DNA of 64,000 bases, taken from Flavobacterium lacus. Its GTDB lineage: Bacteria > Bacteroidota > Bacteroidia > Flavobacteriales > Flavobacteriaceae. Location of the stretch: assembly GCF_003268815.1 (NCBI RefSeq), contig NZ_QLSV01000004.1, forward strand, positions 1-64,000, written 5' to 3'. Positions 18,821 to 24,741 of this stretch are shown piece after piece (the stretch's first letter is position 1; each line of letters begins with the position of its first letter). Below the pieces are notes generated by a model. It had not been told where the DNA came from, did not search any database, and saw nothing but the letters and a program-made list of their open reading frames with translations. The translations under genes were made by a program, and so were the position numbers.

Positions 18821-19297
18821 TTATTTTTTTTGGAAGTAACTAATAGTGTCGATTTCCGCTTGCGGACGTTTGCTGGTAACTTGTATATATATGCGAAAAA
18901 ATAGCGCCAATCTAACCAATTTTGGGTTGTATTTGTTTGATAAATAGACACTTTTTTCAAGCATAGTATTTTTAAGGATATGCAATTTAAGATTTAATTT
19001 TTTGTAAATTCTAATTATTACAATTGAGAATAGACACAGAACAATAACACCAAGTAAAATATTAATATTCTCATCATCTTCACAAGTATATTCTTTTAAA
19101 ATGAAATTACTTTTTTTTGCAGTTTCATTTAAACTATTTAATGAATTATAATCACATTTATAATATATTTTTAATTTTCCAAGTTGAATTTTAGCAAATG
19201 AATTACTGAAATCAAAATAAATAGAATAGATAATTACGTATTGATTTGTATTGATTTGTAAGTATATATATTGACAAGGATAGACCTGTATTGACAC
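18821..19297 (-). CDS. Hypothetical protein with one membrane segment (uncertain)
   Basis: 158 codons from a GTG start. One clear hydrophobic helix (about 82-98: INILLGVIVLCLFSIVIIR) is preceded by a Cys-containing segment and followed by a Lys-rich stretch. The first ~20 codons are made of the phased TATTGA repeats and look noncoding, so either the start is wrong or the frame is partly fortuitous. No other good start exists. It follows the 112-residue gene by 28 nt on the same strand. I do not recognise a family. Confidence 0.35.
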   Translation of the reverse strand: MSIQVYPCQYIYLQINTNQYVIIYSIYFDFSNSFAKIQLGKLKIYYKCDYNSLNSLNETAKKSNFILKEYTCEDDENINILLGVIVLCLFSIVIIRIYKKLNLKLHILKNTMLEKSVYLSNKYNPKLVRLALFFRIYIQVTSKRPQAEIDTISYFQKK

Positions 19298-19314
19298 AAA
19301 TTGAAGTGTATTGA
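19239..19314. repeat. Helically phased TATTGA direct repeats
   Basis: Exact TATTGA words start at 19239, 19249, 19269, 19289 and 19309, with AATTGA at 19299. All starts fall on a 10-bp grid, so all copies face the same side of the helix. The array lies just downstream of the 112-residue gene inside the ssrA-linked element. Such phasing suggests an iteron-like or regulator-loading site; the function is inference. Confidence 0.6.
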
Positions 19315-19325
19315 ATTTTTTAGCT

Positions 19326-19664
19326 TTAGAAAAAAAAATTATTTTCTAGTTTTTTTTTTCGGTTTCCTTCGTCAATTTTGTTTAGTATATAAATTAATGT
19401 TCCTCCTACAATCGCACAAGTTAGCATTACTTTCCAGTTGTTTTTAATATAGTTTCTAATTAGTGATTCTGCAATTTTTCCTTTAGGAATTTCATTATTT
19501 AGTATTTCCTTACCCGGAATAGTTGTTGGTATTCCTTTTAGACCTTCAGTCAGGCCACCTGAAGATAGTGACTTGTTTACAAAATATTCCGATTGCTGAT
19601 TTAGCAAATCTATTTTGTGAGATAAAGGAAATGATTCTTGAAAGGTTGGTACTCTATAAGTCAT
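19326..19664 (-). CDS. Small hypothetical membrane protein
   Basis: 112 residues. A single hydrophobic helix near the C-terminus (about 84-100: VMLTCAIVGGTLIYILN) is followed by a basic tail (RKKKLENN). The N-terminal 80 residues are soluble and rich in Ser, Gly and Pro. The start codon overlaps the last 11 bases of the upstream gene, showing translational coupling with the zinc-ribbon protein. I do not recognise the family. Position and coupling suggest the two act together in the integrated element. Confidence 0.6.
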   Translation of the reverse strand: MTYRVPTFQESFPLSHKIDLLNQQSEYFVNKSLSSGGLTEGLKGIPTTIPGKEILNNEIPKGKIAESLIRNYIKNNWKVMLTCAIVGGTLIYILNKIDEGNRKKKLENNFFF

Positions 19665-20094
19665 AATCTAATGTATTATTAATTGAAAAAAATTCTTCTA
19701 CTGCATCTATTAATTCAAGAGTATAGTCAAAGCAAACTTGAACTTCTCTCCCTGTTTTTTTGTTAATTATAATGCAGTGATATATAGTAAAATCATAACC
19801 TTCATAATCTAGTAAAAACTTATAAGCGTATCCATGTTTTTTGTAAAAAGCACTTGTTTTAATTTTTTTTAAAATAGCTCTATTGCTATTAGCACTTTTT
19901 AAAAAGAAAATATTAATTGCTTCTTTTAGTTTTCTCTTATCGTTATTAAAGTCAATACGATGCTGTTCACAACAGTAAATTTGCCTAGAATCTGAAGGCA
20001 CAAAATCTTCTTTACACTCCGGTTTTTTGCATTTACGTAAAGGATATCGTCTATTTGAAATCCTCTTGTTTAATTTATAGTTTTCTTTTCCCAT
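19654..20094 (-). CDS. Small protein with putative zinc-binding N-terminus
   Basis: 146 residues. C22 and C27 (KCKKPEC), then C41, C42 and H45 (YCCEQHR), form a plausible zinc-ribbon-like knuckle of the kind common in small phage and mobile-element proteins. The rest is basic then alpha/beta without a known motif. It starts 84 bp from the divergently transcribed MerR-like gene and is first in a minus-strand operon. Its promoter (TAATTTTG at 20118-20125 read on the minus strand, with TTTG in the palindrome) overlaps that of the regulator. Function unknown. Confidence 0.65.
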   Translation of the reverse strand: MGKENYKLNKRISNRRYPLRKCKKPECKEDFVPSDSRQIYCCEQHRIDFNNDKRKLKEAINIFFLKSANSNRAILKKIKTSAFYKKHGYAYKFLLDYEGYDFTIYHCIIINKKTGREVQVCFDYTLELIDAVEEFFSINNTLDYDL

Positions 20095-20117
20095 GTAATT
20101 TTAATTTTTTTAATTAA

Positions 20118-20164
20118 CAAAATTATAAAAAAGTTTGTTACAATACAAACTTTATGTATATTTG
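20118..20164. promoter_or_regulatory. Overlapping divergent promoters on a perfect palindrome
   Basis: AAAGTTTGT (20130-20138), a 6-base spacer, then ACAAACTTT (20145-20153) form a perfect inverted repeat. The plus promoter has TTTG at 20134-20137, 19 nt, then TATATTTG at 20157-20164. The minus promoter has TTTG (CAAA at 20146-20149), 20 nt, then TAATTTTG (20125-20118). Each -33 box lies in one palindrome arm, and each promoter spans the other's -33 box. The two polymerases should therefore exclude each other, and a palindrome binder would control both. The nearby MerR-like protein is the obvious candidate. Confidence 0.75.
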
Positions 20165-20178
20165 ATAAAAAATTTAAA

Positions 20179-21093
20179 ATGATTTCCAACAAAAGTTTTG
20201 CTAATAACCCAAATGCCGCTGAAGTATTATTTGACTTACTTAGAGAACGTGTTTTTTTGAAAACAGAATTAGATATTGTTTATTCGGATTTAGTTAACTG
20301 GGAACGTTCAAATTTATTATCCATAGGAGGAGATTCTGACAAGGGTGATTGGAAGAAATTAAACTATATCGAATATACTTGGGTTAAAATCATACAACAG
20401 TTAAGACAATATGGATTTAATTATGATGAAATACTAACCTATAAAACCGAACTATTTAAGCAAATTGCGGCCGAGCAAATTATTGAGGCAAGTAAGATTG
20501 ATGGCCAAAATATAAGTCAGCAACTTGGTTCTGAAGCTCTTGAAAAATTAAATGCGATTTCAGATTCAGACTACGATGAAAACTTGAACATAGGGATTAG
20601 TATTTTTGAAACTATTATGGCAAAGGCTATCATAAGTGCTGAAAAATGGTCTATCCTCTTTTGTAAAGAAATGCCTGGATTTTGCCGCCCTATTTCAAAA
20701 GAAGTATTTAGAGGTTTTGATCTAATTGATAAGTCTGGGATTCTTATAGAGCTATTGTCAAAAACTTTTTTAAGTGTTTCTTTGAGTGATATTATATCTA
20801 AATTTTTAGTTGATGGTGAAACTTCTTTTGAAGAAAGAACTATTTCTATACTAACTAAAAATGAGCATAAATTATTGAAGCAGATTAGAAAAGGGTATAA
20901 CGATATAAAAAGTGTCAAAATAAGGTTTAAAAATAATCAAATGGATATGATTGAAGTTACCTCCATAAAGAAAGTAAAATTAGAAAGTAGACTTTTAGAG
21001 CATATCAAGAAAGGAGATTATCAAACTATTTCTATTGATACGGTTGACGGTAAAATTGTTAATTTTGAAAATACACAAAAACTAAAATTATAG
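20179..21093 (+). CDS. MerR-like transcriptional regulator of the integrated element
   Basis: 304 residues. Residues ~30-90 (TELDIVYSDLVNWERSNLLS ... WKKLNYIEYTWVKIIQQLRQ ... GFNYDEIL) follow the MerR winged-helix pattern: recognition helix, W-E-x-x-x-L wing, then an R-x-L-R-x-x-G-x-x-x-x-E-I-like helix pair. A long helical middle and a small C-terminal beta domain follow, of unknown function. The gene faces away from the zinc-ribbon gene across a palindromic operator, and precedes the small gene and recombinase on its own strand. Inferred role: master switch between the two arms of the element. The family assignment rests on motif shape only. Confidence 0.6.
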   Translation: MISNKSFANNPNAAEVLFDLLRERVFLKTELDIVYSDLVNWERSNLLSIGGDSDKGDWKKLNYIEYTWVKIIQQLRQYGFNYDEILTYKTELFKQIAAEQIIEASKIDGQNISQQLGSEALEKLNAISDSDYDENLNIGISIFETIMAKAIISAEKWSILFCKEMPGFCRPISKEVFRGFDLIDKSGILIELLSKTFLSVSLSDIISKFLVDGETSFEERTISILTKNEHKLLKQIRKGYNDIKSVKIRFKNNQMDMIEVTSIKKVKLESRLLEHIKKGDYQTISIDTVDGKIVNFENTQKLKL

Positions 21094-21169
21094 ATACTGA
21101 ATAACTCAGATCATACGTTTCATAGTAAGCTTATCGGATATGCCGAAAGTTAAGCACATTACATAAAAT

Positions 21170-21307
21170 GTGGTAGAGTGTGAAAAATATAAAAAAATTT
21201 TAATTAAAAAAAATCCTGAACTAACTGATGAACAAATTGAAAAAATTTTGGAGTTTTTAGCACTAGTTGCTAAACAGACAGTTAGTAATTATAAAAATTC
21301 GATTTAG
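21170..21307 (+). CDS. 45-residue small protein ahead of the recombinase
   Basis: A GTG-started frame encodes about 45 residues with a coherent amphipathic sequence (KKNPELTDEQIEKILEFLAL, then VAKQTVSNYKNSI). An in-frame stop precedes the GTG and no ATG is available. The stop (21305-21307) is 2 nt before the recombinase ATG, a spacing typical of translational coupling. This is probably a real gene missed by length filters, perhaps a recombination directionality or leader protein. That role is inference from position. Confidence 0.55.
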   Translation: MVECEKYKKILIKKNPELTDEQIEKILEFLALVAKQTVSNYKNSI

Positions 21308-21309
21308 TT

Positions 21310-22941
21310 ATGAAGAGAGCGGTAATTATGTGCAGGGTAAGCACCGATGAACAAGCTAAAGGCTATAGCTTAGATGTCCAGCTTGAACAACTTATTAGGT
21401 ATTGCAATAGAAATAATATTTCAATAGTTAAGCAGTATAAGGAGGACCATTCTGCCAAAAACTTTAATAGGCCAGAATTTCAAAAATTTTTGCAATTTGT
21501 AAAAAAGAATAAAGAGGAAGTTGATTTGTTATTGATTACGTCATGGGACAGATTTTCCAGAAACTTAACAGATTCTTTAGTTATGTTAAGAACCCTTGAA
21601 AAGTATGGTGTAAAAGTACAAGCCGTTGAGCAGCCAATCGATATGAGTATTCCTGAAAATAAAGCTATGCTGGCTATTTTCCTTGCTATTCCAGAAATTG
21701 ATAATGATAGGAGGTCGATTAAGATAAGAGGTGGAATAAGAGGCTCATTAAAAGCGGGTCGATGGTGCAGAATAGCACCGATAGGATACAAAAATTTAAG
21801 AGACCAAAACAATAAGCCTATAATTGTTCCCTCTACTATTGCACATCATATTAAGTATATTTTTGAGCAAATAGCTATCGGTAAATTGCAAAGTGAGCTA
21901 AGAACCGAAATTTATAAGAAAGGAATTAAGATAAGTAGAAGTAATTTATCGAAATTGTTACGGAATCCAATTTACATGGGTAAAATAATCGTACCAAAAA
22001 GCGAAGAGGAACCCATGATGATTATTGATGGAATTCACGAAGGAATTATATCTGAAAATTTGTATTTTCAGGTGCAACAAGTGTTGTCAAACAATAATAA
22101 AATTAGAAAACTTCCAGTCTATAAATCATTGAGAGAAGAATTACCTTTAAGAGGTATGTTATCATGCTCTCAATGTGGCGAAAAATTAACTGGAAGTCGC
22201 TCCAAAAGCGCTACGGGAAATCATTATTTCTATTATCATTGTAATTACTGTGCTAAAGAACGATATCCGATGGATTTGGTTAATCAAACATTTGAAAGTA
22301 TCCTTGCTGATTTTACTTTTACAAATGAAGCAAAAGAAATTTATCAGTTGATGGTGAAAGATTTATTATCGGCTGATGCAAAAGATTCCAAATTAAAGCA
22401 TACTCAATTAGACAAAACTTTAAATGATGTTTTAGCACGTATTGAAAAATTACAAGATTTATTTATCGACGGTAAAATTGAACATAACCATTATAGTGAT
22501 ACAATGGCCAGATATACTGCGCAAAAGTTTAGTCTTACAGATGAAATCAATCAAATTAAAAAGATGGATAGTGATTATTTAAATTGGCTGAAAAATGGAG
22601 TAGTTGCCTTGTCAAATCTAAAGATTCATTATGCTAACTCAGCAATTAGGGATAAACAACAATTAATTAGTTCGATATTCCCTGAAAAATTTGAATTTGA
22701 TGGAAAAAAATGTCGAACTTCTAGAATCAACGATGTTTTGAGGTATATGTTATTGATTGATAGTGATTTACAAAATAAAAAAAGTGGACAATTATCGAAA
22801 AAAATCGAGTTGTCCACTTTAGTGGAGTCGGAGAGAATCGAACTCTCGTCCAAACAAGCAACCAAAGAGCTTTCTACGCGTTTATCCTCTGATTGGGTTT
22901 TCGACAAAAAGCAAGGCCAAAGGCAGCCACTTCTTGCTTAG
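21310..22941 (+). CDS. Large serine recombinase (integrase) reading into ssrA
   Basis: 543 residues. The resolvase domain begins MKRAVIMCRVSTDEQAKGYS with the catalytic Ser at 11. It is followed by the recombinase domain (about 165-260), a zinc ribbon (CSQCGEK ~286 and HCNYCAKE ~310) and a C-terminal coiled coil. This is the layout of phage and ICE integrases. The last ~39 codons (from about residue 505) lie in the antisense of the tmRNA 3' end, and codons ~491-504 contain the tmRNA terminator hairpin. The C-terminus was therefore set by integration into ssrA and would differ in the excised circle. The gene sits at the right boundary of the element. Confidence 0.93.
   Translation: MKRAVIMCRVSTDEQAKGYSLDVQLEQLIRYCNRNNISIVKQYKEDHSAKNFNRPEFQKFLQFVKKNKEEVDLLLITSWDRFSRNLTDSLVMLRTLEKYGVKVQAVEQPIDMSIPENKAMLAIFLAIPEIDNDRRSIKIRGGIRGSLKAGRWCRIAPIGYKNLRDQNNKPIIVPSTIAHHIKYIFEQIAIGKLQSELRTEIYKKGIKISRSNLSKLLRNPIYMGKIIVPKSEEEPMMIIDGIHEGIISENLYFQVQQVLSNNNKIRKLPVYKSLREELPLRGMLSCSQCGEKLTGSRSKSATGNHYFYYHCNYCAKERYPMDLVNQTFESILADFTFTNEAKEIYQLMVKDLLSADAKDSKLKHTQLDKTLNDVLARIEKLQDLFIDGKIEHNHYSDTMARYTAQKFSLTDEINQIKKMDSDYLNWLKNGVVALSNLKIHYANSAIRDKQQLISSIFPEKFEFDGKKCRTSRINDVLRYMLLIDSDLQNKKSGQLSKKIELSTLVESERIELSSKQATKELSTRLSSDWVFDKKQGQRQPLLA
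22774..22820 (-). terminator. tmRNA terminator inside the recombinase gene
   Basis: Read on the minus strand, the arm AAAGTGGACAA (22820-22810) pairs perfectly over 11 bp with TTGTCCACTTT (22791-22781). A short TCGA/TCGA inner stem lies between them, and a run of T follows. It starts 3 bases after the tmRNA 3' end, so it very probably ends the tmRNA transcript although it lies in the coding sequence of the opposing recombinase. Confidence 0.8.
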
Positions 22942-23218
22942 CTTTATAGTTGTCAGAAGGGATTTAAAGCTTTACCCGTCCTAGGTTTATTTTTACAGTT
23001 CTCCTTGATCAAACGCCACAAACCAAGGCTTTTGAGGAGAATCCAGCTTTCCTACCTAGTAGGAACAAGGCAAATCTTACTATAATTCAGATTAAGCAGC
23101 TAAAGCGTAATTATTTTCGCCGTTTATAAGTTGTGAACCTTGATATTTACGAGCCAAATGTCCAATGCTCGACGTGCTTACCGTTTAGTTCCACCCGCTG
23201 TCAAAACCGGTCGACCCC
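22823..23218 (-). ncRNA. ssrA: tmRNA (ssrA)
   Basis: About 396 nt. The 5' end GGGGUCGACCGGUUUUGACA pairs as acceptor stem with the 3' CGACUCC; the third pair is G-U, the alanine identity element. A T-arm GAGAGUUCGAUUCUCUC precedes the acceptor strand. The tag frame at 23121-23092 encodes GENNYALAA followed by TAA, ending in the LAA proteolysis signal. The 3' CCA is not encoded (A then CTA), so it would be added afterwards. Role: rescue of stalled ribosomes by trans-translation with SmpB. The 3' end is the apparent integration site of the element to its left. Confidence 0.97.
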
Positions 23219-23223
23219 ATTTT

Positions 23224-23336
23224 TCTGTTTTCTGTTATCAGTTGTCTGTTATCAGTTGTCTGTTATCTGTTATCTGTTATCCGTTATCCGTAACTCGTAA
23301 CTCGTAACTCGTAACTCGTAACTCGTAACTCGTAAC
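23224..23336. repeat. Microsatellite upstream of ssrA (TCTGTTATC / GTAACTC)
   Basis: Tandem 9-mers of the type TCTGTTATC or CAGTTGTCTGTTAT (23224-23290) pass into about seven copies of the 7-mer GTAACTC (23288-23335). The block lies between the mature tmRNA 5' end and the likely tmRNA promoter, so it would be transcribed as precursor leader. It has no spacers and is not a CRISPR. Confidence 0.75.
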
Positions 23337-23356
23337 TGTATTCAAAAACCAGACCA

Positions 23357-23364
23357 CAAATATA
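23357..23364 (-). promoter_or_regulatory. Probable tmRNA promoter -7 box
   Basis: On the minus strand this reads TATATTTG, an exact match to the Bacteroidota TAnnTTTG box. It lies about 140 bp upstream of the mature tmRNA 5' end. The -33 box at the expected distance is poor, so the call is moderate. Confidence 0.5.
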
Positions 23365-23389
23365 CAATTAAAATTGTCATAAATAAAAC

Positions 23390-23420
23390 TTGTCTGTACA
23401 AACCAATAATGTTATATTTG
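23390..23420 (+). promoter_or_regulatory. Promoter of the AlaDH-like gene
   Basis: TTG at 23390-23392, 20 nt, then TATATTTG at 23413-23420. The spacing and sequence fit the Bacteroidota housekeeping promoter. The start codon is 36 bases downstream. It diverges from the tmRNA promoter. Confidence 0.65.
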
Positions 23421-23456
23421 AAACAATTTTAGAGATTTACTATAAAAATATCACAA

Positions 23457-24674
23457 ATGACATTCGGAATCATCAAAGAACGCAAAAATCCACCTGACAG
23501 AAGAGTAGTTTTTACACCCGAGGAATTGGTTAGATTACAACAACAATTTCCGGAAGCGAAAATAAAAGTTGAATCTTCAACTATTAGGGTTTTTCCCGAT
23601 GCGGATTATCTTGCAAAAGGAATTGAAGTGACGGAAGATTTGTCAGATTGTGATGTGCTAATCGGTGTGAAAGAAGTTCCTGTGGACGCATTAATTCCTA
23701 ATAAAAAGTATTTTTTCTTTTCTCATACAATTAAGAAGCAAGTGTATAATCGGAAATTATTACAAGCGATCTTAGAAAAAAAGATTGAATTGTATGATCA
23801 TGAAACCATTGTAGATTCTCACAATCGTCGTTTAATTGGCTTTGGTCGCTATGCCGGAATCGTAGGAGCTTACAATGCTTTTCGAGGGTTTGGAATTAAA
23901 TATGAGCTTTTTAATATACCAAAAGCAGAGACGTTGAAAGGTAAAGAAGAGTTAATTTCCAAACTAAAAAGGCAGGTTTTACCACCCCTCAAAATTGTTC
24001 TTACCGGAAAAGGAAAAGTCGGAATGGGTGCAAAAGAAATTTTAGACGGAATAAAAATGAAAGAAGTTTCTGTTGACAATTTTCTGACTAAAAAATATTC
24101 AGAACCGGTTTATGTCCAAATAGATGTGTTAGATTACAATAAGCGAAAAGACGGTAAACAAGTAGACAATCAAGACTTTTATAAAAATCCTATAGAATAC
24201 GTTTCCGATTTTGAGCGTTTCACCAAAGTTTCCGATGTTTTTATTACCGGACATTTTTATGGAAATGATTCTCCCTACATTTTAACGCAGGAAATGCTCA
24301 AAGCAAAAGACTGCAAAATTAAAGTGGTTGCAGATATCTCGTGTGATGTAGACGGTCCAATTGCTTGTACCATAAAAGCATCTACAATTGCAGATCCATT
24401 TTTTGGTTATCTACCTTTTGAAAACAAAGAAGTTGCCTATACACATCCGGGCTCCATTATGGTCATGAGTGTCGATAATTTGCCTTGTGAGTTACCCAAA
24501 GATGCCAGCGAAGGTTTTGGCGAAATGTTTATGCAACATGTGATTCCGGCTTTTTTTAATGGGGATAAAGATGGCATTTTGCAACGAGCCAAAATTACTG
24601 AAAACGGAAAATTAACACCCCGATTTGCTTATTTGCAAGCCTATGTGGATGAAAATTTATCTACCGCAAAATAG
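23457..24674 (+). CDS. NAD(P)-dependent oxidoreductase, alanine/saccharopine dehydrogenase-like
   Basis: 405 residues. The N-terminus GIIKERKNPPDRRVVFTPEE matches the AlaDh/PNT N-domain, with the conserved catalytic-type Lys and Arg. The Rossmann region has LTGKGKVGMGAKEIL (about 181-195) in place of the usual GxGxxG, and DISCDVDGPIACT supplies later family residues. Enzymes of this type include NAD-dependent saccharopine dehydrogenase (lysine-forming), alanine dehydrogenase and their relatives. The exact substrate cannot be fixed from sequence. It is a single gene with its own promoter, between ssrA and the polysaccharide locus. Confidence 0.75.
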   Translation: MTFGIIKERKNPPDRRVVFTPEELVRLQQQFPEAKIKVESSTIRVFPDADYLAKGIEVTEDLSDCDVLIGVKEVPVDALIPNKKYFFFSHTIKKQVYNRKLLQAILEKKIELYDHETIVDSHNRRLIGFGRYAGIVGAYNAFRGFGIKYELFNIPKAETLKGKEELISKLKRQVLPPLKIVLTGKGKVGMGAKEILDGIKMKEVSVDNFLTKKYSEPVYVQIDVLDYNKRKDGKQVDNQDFYKNPIEYVSDFERFTKVSDVFITGHFYGNDSPYILTQEMLKAKDCKIKVVADISCDVDGPIACTIKASTIADPFFGYLPFENKEVAYTHPGSIMVMSVDNLPCELPKDASEGFGEMFMQHVIPAFFNGDKDGILQRAKITENGKLTPRFAYLQAYVDENLSTAK

Positions 24675-24741
24675 GTTCGTTATTGCATGTAGTGCTTAAG
24701 TCCAATTTGTTTTTTACATTTGAGAAATTATATCTATCTGC

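Noticed and set aside
18189..18830. Classical Fic toxin-antitoxin pair
   Set aside because: The inhibitory motif is in the same chain (class III), and no FicA-like antitoxin gene is adjacent.
22823..22941. Natural C-terminal domain at the end of the recombinase
   Set aside because: These codons are the antisense of the conserved tmRNA 3' end, so their sequence is dictated by ssrA and not by recombinase function.
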